From NCBI GenBank assembly GCA_019314425.1, contig JAFCZI010000001.1, positions 1 through 30,404 on the forward strand: 30,404 nt of DNA, given 5' to 3'. Origin of the DNA: Deltaproteobacteria bacterium. Its GTDB lineage: Bacteria; Desulfobacterota; DSM-4660; Desulfatiglandales; Desulfatiglandaceae. Numbering within the stretch: position 1 is the first letter of the stretch; the number at the start of each line of letters is the position of its first letter. A program made the translations under genes and the position numbers. The notes beneath the pieces are model-generated. The model saw nothing but the letters and a program-made list of their open reading frames with translations. It was not told where the DNA came from and searched no databases. Below, piece after piece: positions 22,998 to 30,404 of the stretch.

Positions 22998-23584
22998 CCA
23001 ATCCCTCTCCAGTTTTGAGCCCTGCCCCGGGACCAGCGCAGATATTTCATCAGCTCCCAGTTGACCGCTTCGGCATCAAAGCTTTCGCTGTCATAGTCAC
23101 CACCGAACCATACCATATAGCGTCAATGCTCTTCGTGATCCGGGTCCTTCAGTGCTTTGCAGAATTCAAAATAACCGGGCACACCGCTCACATCTTCAGG
23201 CGGACAGGCTCTGTCGCCTTCAAGACAGGCCAGCGCCGTTCTCAATTCAGGATTGAAATAGCGGCTTTCTTCAATAACCAGTTCATGCTCCCAGCTGTCA
23301 CCGAAGTCATACAGATACTGGAAGGTGCGGCCCTTCTGTTTGATAAGATCCCCGAACCGGTAACTGCCGCACGCCAATCCGTCTTCTTTGGATTCAGGAT
23401 ATTCGGTGTAACGCTTTTTCCCGATAGTGAACTCGTGCAGATGGCTGTCGGTCCATCCCATGACAATCTGAATGACATTGTGCAGCCGGTCCAGTGTGAT
23501 ACTGGATGGGGCCACAAAACGTCTCCAGATTTCCGGTTTAATATCAATCAGTTCTATTTTCAGCAGATAAAATCGTTCGTTCAT
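22994..23584 (-). pseudogene. Plasmid pRiA4b ORF-3-like gene with an in-frame TGA
   Basis: The frame from ATG 23584 matches the pRiA4b ORF-3 family: LKIELIDIKPEIWRRFVAPS, LDRLHNVIQIVMGWTDSHLHEF, FQYLYDFGDSWEHELVIE, CPPEDVSGVPGYFEF. Translation stops at TGA 23125-23123 after 153 residues (DPDHEEH). Without that codon the same frame runs on for 42 more residues that continue the family (RYMVWFGGDYDSESFDAEAV) to a TGA at 22996-22994 that overlaps the next ATG. A CGA-to-TGA change would explain it. The truncated protein may still fold, since only the C-terminal tail is lost. Upstream it overlaps the stop of the DUF6880-like fragment (ATGA). Confidence 0.75.
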
Positions 23585-23876
23585 TTCTTCACCTCATATT
23601 TTGACCGGAAACTTCGTTTGCGACCATGTCCCTGAATGATCTGCTCCTTGAATGCTTCGTGATTATTAAAATTATCCCATTCGGATATGGTCACTGCCAG
23701 TTTGTCCAGCTTCTTCAGATACCGGATGCCATGTGGATAAGCTTTGGTGTAACCGCACTGATCTTTTTAAACTCAGCAATGTTATTGCCATTATCCCTTA
23801 CAGATGAAGCCCAACTGAAGTCTTGAAAGACCGCCATGTTTTTTATCGAATCATTTTTTTTGATCTCACCGCTCAT
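23581..23876 (-). pseudogene. Fusion scar: AAA ATPase N-terminus joined to a DUF6880-like C-terminus
   Basis: ATG 23876 (AGGGGGG upstream) begins a short frame whose MAVFQDFSWASSVRDNGNN, IAEFKKI looks like the start of AAA_13/PrrC-like ATPases, stopping just before the expected Walker A. Near 23758 the signal moves to another frame, YPHGIRYLKKLDKLAV, then HGRKRSFRSKYEV, resembling the C-terminal tail of DUF6880-type proteins, ending at 23581 in an ATGA overlap with the pRiA4b-like gene. The literal first frame stops at 23715. A deletion that fused two neighbouring genes out of frame fits. The DUF6880 assignment is tentative. Confidence 0.5.
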
Positions 23877-24113
23877 CAGCACCCCCCTCCAGCGGGTAAA
23901 ACCCTTCCGGCTCCGACAATTTCCATTAGTTTGCCGAAGCTGTCCACCACATCGTTCATGGACGGTCAGAACATTCAGAACGCTAAAATCCTGTCGCTAT
24001 CCATCTTACTTCTTGAACCCATCGGCATGCCGGCCGAAGCCTTGGTGAAGGCTGGTGGAAGGAACGGGGCCTTTCCAAAAATCACTCTCCAAACAACCCG
24101 TCAAGTTGTTTAA

Positions 24114-25070
24114 CCGGACGGTCCCCAGAGGCCACAATCCGGCTACATTAGCCAGTTAACAATTGAGTTTCGTATAAAAAACACATATTTTTTTTACGAC
24201 ACTCGGAAAGCCTGTGATAGAAAGGGTTTCCAAAGAATGGATGAGAATTCAACTTTTCAAACCTGTATGGCTCCGGCTTGTCCGGGTTAGGTTAAACAAG
24301 GTTAAAGATATATAGGTGAAATAAAAAGATCAAGTTTTCTTTCCAGATTTAACCGAGTTTAAACGAATTTCTTCCCATCCCAAAACCCACTGAAAGGGCG
24401 TACACTGCCTCGGAGAGTATGGTTGAGACCATAAAAAAACGCCAATGATGCCGCAGTCTGCAACATTACGCCCCGATCCAAACGGAACTGACTTTTTTCG
24501 GGTCCCGGCACAGGGCCGATTGCGGGAATTAGATGCTGTCTTTGAGCTAAGCGCTGGCGTACGGAGGCCCGTTCCCGTTTGCGAACGGTTGGTGTCCTAC
24601 CGCAAGGCGCACCACCAACCTTCCGTATTCCATATGACTTCCGGGCGGCAGAAGCTCCTGCGGGATCTCCGAGGGCTCGCTCAGAAGGTTGCAATAGATC
24701 ATTTTCGCCATGCACTTCTGGGAGGTGCCTACGAAGACCAATCTTCCTTTGGCCTTGATCCAATCGCAGCACGCTCCCACGCCCACGAAAACGAGGCACC
24801 AACCAACTCAAAACCTCCGGGCAAGCCTGGGGGGGGCGCATATGGCTCGCCTTCGAATCGATCCCGCTCCACCCTGTGTCAGAAGGGAGTTACGCGAGCG
24901 ATGTGATCTCCCGGTGAAAGCCGGGACTACGTTGAAGCATGTTCACGATTTCGATCTGCCAGGTATTCCAGGGACACCTTACTTAATGCTTGAAGGTATT
25001 CTTAAAGATAAGTAAGGTGTCCCCGGATTTTGTCCGGATTTGAAGTGAGCCCTCAGGGCCTCGGCAAAAA
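24114..25070. other. About 950 bases without a recognisable gene
   Basis: Overlapping open frames exist on both strands (for example 24359-24841 minus and 24445-24906 plus), but their translations look like shadow sequence, and I cannot choose one or recognise a product. Seen instead are nested inverted repeats at 24561-24626, a TCCCGG/CCGGGA hairpin at 24909-24926, and the long inverted repeat at 24970-25024. It may be degraded mobile or structured DNA. Confidence 0.5.
24970..25024. repeat. Perfect 15-bp inverted repeat, mobile-element-like
   Basis: GGGACACCTTACTTA (24971-24985) and TAAGTAAGGTGTCCC (25009-25023) are perfect reverse complements around a 23-base loop. From memory, similar GGGGACACC-type ends accompany REP-associated Y1 transposase elements, but no transposase is visible here. 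Confidence 0.7.
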
Positions 25071-25071
25071 G

Positions 25072-25106
25072 AAAACCCCGAGATCCTAAACGGAAATCGG
25101 GGTTTT
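25072..25106 (-). terminator. Intrinsic terminator of ssrA
   Basis: AAAACCCCGA and TCGGGGTTTT form a perfect 10-bp stem. On the minus strand it is followed by TTTTCTTTTT and lies 31 bases after the tmRNA 3' end. Confidence 0.85.
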
Positions 25107-25136
25107 GGGCTTTCGGGAGTTATTGGGTTTGTTTTT

Positions 25137-25492
25137 TGGTGGAGGCGGCGGGAGTCGAACCCGCGTCCGAAAATATTCCACTTAGACATCTACATACATA
25201 GCTCAGTATCAGAATTTCGCCTTCGGGGTCGCAACCGAGCAAGCCCGCCCAAAGACTAACCTGTGTTAGTTTTCGCCTCACCGTTTCACAGGTTCAACGG
25301 ATCGGCTAGCCCGCTAGTCGACGTCTTCGTCCAATCTCGCAGGCAAAGAATGGGAAGACGCTAGCCATTTATGCGGCTAGAGCATACGCGTAATCGTCTG
25401 CGTTTGTGTTTCGTCCAACCGTTTAACGAGCAGTCGGAACCTCGGTATGCAATCTAAGCTTCAACTATCCCCGTCGAAACCGTTTCGCCCCC
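25137..25492 (-). ncRNA. ssrA: tmRNA
   Basis: Rescues stalled ribosomes with SmpB. The 5' end GGGGGCGAAACGGTTTCGAC pairs with the 3' end CGCCTCC of the acceptor stem (one G-U), and the tRNA-like half ends GGTTCGACTCCCGCCGCCTC then CACCA. Length is about 356 bases, one-piece. The tag frame ends NADDYAYALAA and a TAA at 25371-25369; the resume codon, probably within ACA/AAC/GCA at about 25407-25399, is not certain. smpB lies just upstream on the same strand, a common arrangement. Confidence 0.97.
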
Positions 25493-25499
25493 TTATTGA

Positions 25500-25527
25500 T
25501 TTGTATTTTTAGAAGTGCCGTTCACAA
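25500..25527 (-). promoter_or_regulatory. ssrA promoter
   Basis: The minus strand has TTGTGA (25527-25522), 16 bases, TACAAA (25505-25500), then 7 bases to the first G of the tmRNA at 25492, so ssrA can be transcribed independently of smpB. Confidence 0.7.
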
Positions 25528-25558
25528 CGCCCTTAAGGTAACCACGGCCACAAAAAAG

Positions 25559-26008
25559 TCAATAGTTGTCTTGCTTTCGGGCCTGGTCTATATCCCGTTT
25601 CAGTTCCTTTTCTTTCAAGACCCTTCTCTTGTCGTATTTTTTCTTGCCCTTTGCCAGGGCGATTTCCACTTTGGCTTTTCCCCGCGTAAAATAGACTTTG
25701 GTGGGAATCAGGGAATATCCCTTCTGCTCGGTTTTTCCGATCAGCCGTTTGATTTCCCGTTTGTTCAGGAGAAGTTTCCGTATTCGCAGGGGGTCCATTT
25801 CCATATGGTGGGCAAAAGGGTAAGGGGTAATATGCATGTTATGAAGAAAAACCTCACCCTGCTTCACCCTGGCATAACTATCCAACAGGTTGGTCCTTCC
25901 CTCTCTCAGGGATTTAACCTCGGCGCCCAGAAGCACCAGTCCCGCCTCGAAAAACTCATCCAGGAAGTATTCATAGCGCGCTTTTTTGTTTTGGCATACA
26001 ATTTTCAT
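25559..26008 (-). CDS. smpB: tmRNA-binding protein SmpB
   Basis: Binds the tRNA-like half of tmRNA and brings it to stalled ribosomes. 149 residues with the OB-fold signature: NKKARYEYFLDEFFEAGLVL, GAEVKSLREGRTNL, DSYARVKQGEVFL near the N-terminus, and the basic tail KGKKKYDKRRVLKEKE that enters the empty mRNA channel. AGGGGG lies 4 bases before the ATG. It follows ptsI by 8 bases and precedes ssrA. Confidence 0.97.
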   Translation of the reverse strand: MKIVCQNKKARYEYFLDEFFEAGLVLLGAEVKSLREGRTNLLDSYARVKQGEVFLHNMHITPYPFAHHMEMDPLRIRKLLLNKREIKRLIGKTEQKGYSLIPTKVYFTRGKAKVEIALAKGKKKYDKRRVLKEKELKRDIDQARKQDNY

Positions 26009-26016
26009 AGTTCCCC

Positions 26017-27795
26017 CTACAAGTAACCTTTTTCCCTCAACTCGGGAAACATGCCGCCCGTGCGCTCAAAAAGGTACTGCTGCACCGCGTGAGCCGTGTG
26101 CAGGCCCATGATCTCCTTGAGGTCATCGCGAGCCTGGGACATGGGCGTGGTCCGCACGATCTTTTTGATCAGCGGTATGGACCTGGCGTTCATGCTGAGC
26201 GCGTCAAGGCCCAGGCCCAACAGTATCGGCACGCACAGAGGATCACCCGCCATCTCACCGCACAGGTTAACACGGATGCCCTCATTTCTGGCAGCCGCCA
26301 CCACCTGACCGATCATTCTGATGAGAGCGGGATCAAACGGTTGATACATGTGTGCCACATGCTCGTTGACCCTGTCAATGGCCAGTAAATACTGGATAAG
26401 ATCGTTGGTCCCGATACTGAAAAAATCGACGTGCCGGGCCAGAACCTCCGCCATAACAACGGCTGAGGGAATTTCAACCATAATACCCACTTCCATTTTT
26501 TCATCATAGGGGATGTGATCGCGATCCAAATCCGTTTTGACCTGGGCCATGATGTCCTTTGCGTCCAGAAGTTCCTGCAAACCGGATATCATGGGGAAAA
26601 TCAATCGGACATGACCGTGTACGCTCGCCCTGAGAATGGCACGCAACTGTGTTTTGAATATTTCGGGCTGTTTCAGGCAGAATCGTATGGCCCGGAGCCC
26701 CAGCGCGGGGTTCATCTCCTTCGTGATTTCAAGTTCCGAAACAAATTTGTCACCACCGATATCCAGGGTCCGAATGTTCACCGGCTCGGGGGCCATGAGC
26801 TCGGCTATTTCACGGTAGTCCTCAAACAGTTCTTCCTCTTCCGGGAACCCTTTGCTCCTCAAATACAGAAATTCCGTTCGATAAAGGCCGATGCCCTCTC
26901 CACCATAATTCCTTACAGCGGCCACTTCTTCCAAGAATTCTATGTTGGCCATAATAGTGATCCGTTGACCGTCGGGGGTCACGGCCGGCAGGTGACTCTG
27001 CCTGGCGATGCTTGACCGGTAATCTTCCAGTTGAAGCTTCTTCTCCTGGTAGTAAATAATGGCACTGTCATCAGGGTTGACAACCACCACCCCCGTGCTG
27101 CCATCCACAATCAGGAGATCGCCGTCCGCCACAACATCGGTCGCGCTTTCCAAGCCCACAACAGCCGGAATTTCCAGGGCCTGTGCCACAATGGCCGTAT
27201 GGGAAGTCCGCCCCCCCACATCGGTAATAAACCCCATGACCCTTCCGATATTCAGTTCGGTGGTGTCCGCAGGGGAGAGATCATGGGCCACAATAATGAC
27301 CCTTCTGTCAATTTCCGAAAGGCTCTGCTGGGCCTTTCCACTCAGCGTCCTTAGGATCCTTTCAGTGACATTTTCCACATCGCTGATACGGTTGCTGATA
27401 TATTCGTCATCAATCTGGTCAAAAACTTTACGGATTTTTTCCAGGGATTTTTTCAGTGCCCACTCGGCATTAATTTTTTCGTCCTGGATGGTACGGATGG
27501 TCGAATCCCGAAACATGCTGTCCTTGAGGATCATCAAATGGCTGTCCAGAATGAAGGAGAGATCGTTGACTTTTTCCGCCATTCCGTTTTTGAGGGACCC
27601 CATCTCTTTTTCGACCACTCGAAGGGCCTCTTCAAACCGCTCCACCTCCCCATTCAGATGTTCTGGATTTACCAGATACTGGTACAGAATCTTGACTTTA
27701 CTTCTGTCCACAAGATGGGCTTTGCCAATGACAATACCCGGATAAACGGGTATGCCCTTTAAAGCTTTTTCACCGGCAACAGCGTCTTCGCTCAT
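26017..27795 (-). CDS. ptsI: PTS enzyme I (PEP-protein phosphotransferase)
   Basis: Takes phosphate from PEP and passes it to HPr. The active-site His199 is in GGRTSHTAIVAQ; downstream motifs are GEGIGLYRTEFLYL, TLDIGGDK, LIFPMISG, GTNDLIQYLLAIDR and NLCGEMAGDP, all in the PEP-binding barrel. 592 residues, a normal length. The start overlaps the HPr stop (ATGA). No sugar-specific EII is present in the window, so a regulatory or mannose-type PTS is likely. Confidence 0.97.
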   Translation of the reverse strand: MSEDAVAGEKALKGIPVYPGIVIGKAHLVDRSKVKILYQYLVNPEHLNGEVERFEEALRVVEKEMGSLKNGMAEKVNDLSFILDSHLMILKDSMFRDSTIRTIQDEKINAEWALKKSLEKIRKVFDQIDDEYISNRISDVENVTERILRTLSGKAQQSLSEIDRRVIIVAHDLSPADTTELNIGRVMGFITDVGGRTSHTAIVAQALEIPAVVGLESATDVVADGDLLIVDGSTGVVVVNPDDSAIIYYQEKKLQLEDYRSSIARQSHLPAVTPDGQRITIMANIEFLEEVAAVRNYGGEGIGLYRTEFLYLRSKGFPEEEELFEDYREIAELMAPEPVNIRTLDIGGDKFVSELEITKEMNPALGLRAIRFCLKQPEIFKTQLRAILRASVHGHVRLIFPMISGLQELLDAKDIMAQVKTDLDRDHIPYDEKMEVGIMVEIPSAVVMAEVLARHVDFFSIGTNDLIQYLLAIDRVNEHVAHMYQPFDPALIRMIGQVVAAARNEGIRVNLCGEMAGDPLCVPILLGLGLDALSMNARSIPLIKKIVRTTPMSQARDDLKEIMGLHTAHAVQQYLFERTGGMFPELREKGYL

Positions 27796-28064
27796 TTGTT
27801 CTCCCCGAATTTTCCTTCAAACAGCGCGTCCAGTTCCGTCATGAACCGCTCCGAATCTTCCCCAACGATTCGAATTTCCATCTCCGTGCCTTTTGGGCAT
27901 GCCAAGGTGAGAATGGAAAGGATATTGGACCCATCCACCTGCCGCTCACCCTTCTTGAGAAACAATTCAGATTCGTAACGGTCTGCCAATTCAACGATTT
28001 TCGCGGCAGCACGCGCATGGAGCCCCAGGCTGTTGCGAATTTTCAGACGTCTGACCATTTCCAT
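27792..28064 (-). CDS. ptsH: Phosphocarrier protein HPr
   Basis: Phosphoryl carrier between EI and EIIA proteins. The active-site His16 is in LGLHARAAAKIVELA. The regulatory site region reads DGSNILSILTLACPKG: aligned on His, the usual Ser46 falls on Asn47, with a serine one place earlier, so HPr-kinase control in the classical form is doubtful. 90 residues. It starts 3 bases after rsmI and overlaps ptsI by ATGA. Confidence 0.95.
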   Translation of the reverse strand: MEMVRRLKIRNSLGLHARAAAKIVELADRYESELFLKKGERQVDGSNILSILTLACPKGTEMEIRIVGEDSERFMTELDALFEGKFGENK

Positions 28065-28067
28065 TGT

Positions 28068-28949
28068 TCATAAATCCTTCAACGCTCTTTTTCTGGCAAG
28101 GCACTCTTTATAGACCTTCCGATACGCCAGTTTTTCCTTCTCTGCAATAACACCCGCAATATCCCGGACACTCATGACGTTCTCTTTTAGAAGGCCCTCG
28201 ATCGCGTCTAAAGTGCGATGATTCAATTTTTCCGGGTCTTTTCCGGAAATCTTACCTGAAACCACCAACGTAAATTCCCCCCTGGTTTTTTCAGGGGTCA
28301 GCCCCTCCAGCATCTCAGCCGGGGTGCCGCGTCGAATTTCTTCAAATATTTTGGTCATCTCCCGAAGCAAGACCATCTGTCTGGGGCCAAAGGCGGTAAT
28401 CATATCCAAAAGTGTCGCCCTGATCCGGTGGGGGGACTCATAAAAAACCATGGCGCGCGTCTCAGAAGCCAGGGTCTCCAATTCTTTCTTTCTTCTACCG
28501 GGGCGGTTTGACAAAAACCCCAAAAAACAAAAGCCCCCCGTTGGAAAACCACAGACCGAAAGGCCTGCCACAGCGGCGGATGGACCCGGAATGGGTGTAA
28601 TTTGAATCTTCCGTTCAATCGCTCCCGCAATGAGCATGATGCCGGGATCCGAAATGCCGGGGGTCCCCGCATCGGAAACAAGCGCCATCTCCACGCCGGT
28701 TTCCAGTTCCCCTACGAGCCGTTCAGTCTTGCTTTTTCGACTATGCTGGTTGTAGGTCGTTATTTTTGTTTTTATTCCGTAGTGGTTGCAAAGCCGTTTG
28801 GTGTGGGACCCGTTCTCAGCAACAATCAGGGAAACTTCCTTTAAAATCCGCAAGGCCCTGAGGGTAATGTCCTCCAGGTTCCCGATGGGCGTTGCGACCA
28901 CGTACAAGATGCCCTGTTTTCGATCCCGAGAGGGTGTTTTTTTATCCAT
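28068..28949 (-). CDS. rsmI: 16S rRNA (cytidine-1402 2'-O)-methyltransferase RsmI
   Basis: Methylates the ribosomal decoding centre. Tetrapyrrole-methylase fold: LYVVATPIGNLEDITLRA at the N-terminus, LVSDAGTPGISDPG, PIPGPSAAVAGLSVCGFPTG, FLGFLSNRPGRRKKEL, VFYESPHRI, and a C-terminal helical region. 293 residues. One oddity is AENGSHTKRL at 44-53 where AEDTRHT is usual. It overlaps yraN by 8 bases and is followed 3 bases later by ptsH. Confidence 0.94.
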   Translation of the reverse strand: MDKKTPSRDRKQGILYVVATPIGNLEDITLRALRILKEVSLIVAENGSHTKRLCNHYGIKTKITTYNQHSRKSKTERLVGELETGVEMALVSDAGTPGISDPGIMLIAGAIERKIQITPIPGPSAAVAGLSVCGFPTGGFCFLGFLSNRPGRRKKELETLASETRAMVFYESPHRIRATLLDMITAFGPRQMVLLREMTKIFEEIRRGTPAEMLEGLTPEKTRGEFTLVVSGKISGKDPEKLNHRTLDAIEGLLKENVMSVRDIAGVIAEKEKLAYRKVYKECLARKRALKDL

Positions 28950-29313
28950 AGGCCAGGTCGAAAGCGTTCTTGATCACCTCAATTTGAGGGGGTCCACTGC
29001 CAACGGAAATCGCTACCACATCGAATCTGGCACTAACGTCACAGCAATGGTTGGCCTTCATGTAGGTCAGGGCCACCTTGGAGATCTGTTTTTGTTTTCT
29101 GGCGTTTACAGCTTCCTTTGCAAACCCCAGGGGGCGTCCTTTTCTGGTTTTGATCTCAATAAATACCAGGGTGTCGCCATCCTTTGCCACCAGATCTACC
29201 TCACCCAGAGGACAGCGGTAGTTCTTGGCCATCACTTCATAGCCCAGGCGCTTGACTTCCTCAAAAGCCAGCGCTTCACCCCGCGCGCCCAGTTCAAGCC
29301 TTTCTCTGGTCAA
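28942..29313 (-). CDS. yraN: YraN/UPF0102 family nuclease-like protein
   Basis: A small protein with a PD-(D/E)xK-type nuclease fold: GARGEALAFEEVKRLGY, NYRCPLGEVDLVAKDGD and VFIEIKTRKGRPLGFAKEAV supply the Asp, Glu and Lys of the fold. The function is not well established; the family is often beside rnhB as here. The start is TTG at 29313, directly after the rnhB stop. 123 residues. Confidence 0.93.
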   Translation of the reverse strand: MTRERLELGARGEALAFEEVKRLGYEVMAKNYRCPLGEVDLVAKDGDTLVFIEIKTRKGRPLGFAKEAVNARKQKQISKVALTYMKANHCCDVSARFDVVAISVGSGPPQIEVIKNAFDLAYG

Positions 29314-29314
29314 C

Positions 29315-29983
29315 CTACCGCACCCCTCTAAAGGTCATACGGTGAACCGGACTTGGGCCGTACTCTTTTAAGGCCTCCAGATGCTGCCGGGTTCCGTACC
29401 CCTTGTTTTTATCAAAACCGTAATCAGGATACATATCGTGATAGGAAGCCATGATCCGGTCCCGATAAACTTTGGCCAGCACGGAGGCGGCCGAAATGCT
29501 TCGGGAAACCTGATCGCCTTTTTTTAAACATTTCTGTTTGATGGGGATGGGAACAGCGTGGATGCCGTCCACAAGGATGATTTCCGGCTGCGGATCAAGT
29601 ACCTGAATCGCACACAACATGGCTTCCAGAGAGGCGTTTAGGATATTGAATTTTTCAATATACGAGACAGACACCACGCCGATACCGAAGGTCAAAACAC
29701 CATCCCTGATCGCATGGAATCTCTCGGATCTGGCGCGAGCCGTCATTTTCTTTGAGTCCTTAACCCCCGAAAGCCGAACACCTTCGGGAACAATGACCGC
29801 TGCGGCAACCACAGGACCGGCCAAAGGACCTCGCCCCGCTTCATCAACCCCGGCAATCAGCCTGTAGCCCAAATCTCGCGCCTGGGTTTCGTGGTAAAAG
29901 GGATCCACGGGGGTCCGGCACGAATCGTCCGGAAACAGCTCCAGATTTTCAGGTCGACGCACTTGCCGGAGTCTCTTGAGCAA
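29315..29983 (-). CDS. rnhB: Ribonuclease HII
   Basis: Cleaves RNA in RNA-DNA hybrids, including single ribonucleotides. Catalytic motifs are LIAGVDEAGRGPLAGPVVAA (Asp, Glu), EIILVDGIHAVP (Asp) and SAASVLAKVYRDR (Asp). The start is uncertain: TTG 29983 has no good ribosome site, and GTG 29962 is an alternative that removes seven residues. There is no in-frame ATG before the DEAGRG motif. It follows rplS by 38 bases, the usual rplS-rnhB order. Confidence 0.95.
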   Translation of the reverse strand: MLKRLRQVRRPENLELFPDDSCRTPVDPFYHETQARDLGYRLIAGVDEAGRGPLAGPVVAAAVIVPEGVRLSGVKDSKKMTARARSERFHAIRDGVLTFGIGVVSVSYIEKFNILNASLEAMLCAIQVLDPQPEIILVDGIHAVPIPIKQKCLKKGDQVSRSISAASVLAKVYRDRIMASYHDMYPDYGFDKNKGYGTRQHLEALKEYGPSPVHRMTFRGVR

Positions 29984-30021
29984 ACATCATTTTACGGGTT
30001 CCCTGCGCCATCAAAATGATT

Positions 30022-30366
30022 TTAGAATCGCTGTTCTTTGATTCTTGCGGCCTTGCCACGCAGATTCCTGAGGTAATAAAGCCTCGATCTTCTGACTCTT
30101 CCTCTTGACACCACCTCAATTTTATCAATGTTGGGGGAGTGAAGGGGAAAAATACGTTCCACACCGATACCGTAAGAAACTTTCCGAACCGTAAATGTGG
30201 CGCCGGAATTTCCTTTTCGTTTTCTGATGACAACCCCTTGAAATATCTGGATTCTCTCCTTTTCACCCTCTTTAATCCTGGCATGGACCTTGACGGTATC
30301 GCCAGGCTTGAAGTCGGGGATGTCGCCGCGCATCTGCTCCATATCGAGCATTTCTACAACATTCAT
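30022..30366 (-). CDS. rplS: 50S ribosomal protein L19
   Basis: 114 residues matching L19 throughout: [78 protein letters not shown] lies 6 bases before the ATG. The 38 bases upstream to the window edge may hold the end of trmD (a TGA at 30384-30382 on the minus strand), but too little is visible to call it. Confidence 0.98.
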   Translation of the reverse strand: MNVVEMLDMEQMRGDIPDFKPGDTVKVHARIKEGEKERIQIFQGVVIRKRKGNSGATFTVRKVSYGIGVERIFPLHSPNIDKIEVVSRGRVRRSRLYYLRNLRGKAARIKEQRF

Positions 30367-30404
30367 TTCTTTCTCCTTATGTCACACACCTGAACTCACC
30401 GGCC

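Noticed and set aside
23876..23959. 27-codon ORF whose stop overlaps the ATPase-fragment start (TGATG)
   Set aside because: No ribosome site and no recognisable sequence; the overlap hints at a lost upstream gene but does not support a call.
24359..24906. Overlapping open frames on both strands in the gene-free stretch
   Set aside because: Neither translation shows a recognisable domain, ribosome site or consistent protein-like composition.
24890..24950. Group II intron domain V (GGTGAAAGCC hairpin at 24909-24926)
   Set aside because: Only the short apical stem fits; the lower helix does not pair and no reverse transcriptase is visible.
25130..25500. Integrated element with an att duplication of the tmRNA 3' end
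   Set aside because: No second copy of the tmRNA 3' sequence and no integrase are present in the window.
1..30404. CRISPR arrays, tRNA or rRNA genes, origin of replication
   Set aside because: No regularly spaced direct repeats, no tRNA cloverleaf outside the tmRNA, and no rRNA or origin-like box clusters were seen.

Overview
The window looks like a chromosomal segment of a sulfate-reducing or related Desulfobacterota bacterium, probably Desulfobacterales. The assignment is inferred from gene content: a three-subunit succinate:quinone oxidoreductase/fumarate reductase with a four-histidine cytochrome b, an EI/HPr pair with no sugar permease in view, a B12/radical-SAM lipid-type cluster and short palindromic intergenic repeats. 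No 16S rRNA is present, so the placement rests on gene content alone.

Layout. (1) 1-9.8 kb is an exopolysaccharide locus. It holds a secreted protein with an apparent 1-base frameshift and a Wza-type export lipoprotein on the plus strand. These meet, on the minus strand, a membrane J-domain protein, a Wzc-type tyrosine kinase/chain-length regulator, a TPR plus jelly-roll protein, a CapC/YwqE-type PHP phosphatase and a Wzy/WaaL-type polymerase or ligase. The kinase and phosphatase form a phosphorylation switch for polymer assembly. (2) 10.0-15.1 kb is the most unusual part, a compact type II fatty-acid/polyketide-like cluster. It has an ApeP-like hotdog protein, a stand-alone acyl carrier protein (ACP), a ketosynthase fused to a dead chain-length-factor-like ketosynthase, a B12-type radical SAM enzyme and a FabZ-like dehydratase fused to a second ACP. 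I cannot match this set to a characterised pathway. An MsbA-type exporter lies convergently next to it. (3) 17.1-20.4 kb is the frdC-frdA-frdB operon, with a visible promoter and terminator.

(4) 20.4-25.1 kb is an eroding accessory region. It carries a small intact ORF, a lipB::lipA deletion scar, a zinc-ribbon ORF with an in-frame TGA, intact dinB, an internally deleted RhuM-like gene, a pRiA4b ORF-3-like gene with an in-frame TGA, and a fusion scar between an AAA ATPase start and a DUF6880-like end. About 950 bases without a recognisable gene follow. The scar genes upstream of dinB still keep 4-base ATGA stop/start overlaps, as if a former operon had been shortened by deletions. (5) 25.1-30.4 kb is core genome: ssrA (tmRNA), smpB, ptsI, ptsH, rsmI, yraN, rnhB and rplS, all on the minus strand.

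All calls come from reading motifs, frames and spacing by eye. No database search was run, so family names are recognition-level assignments.
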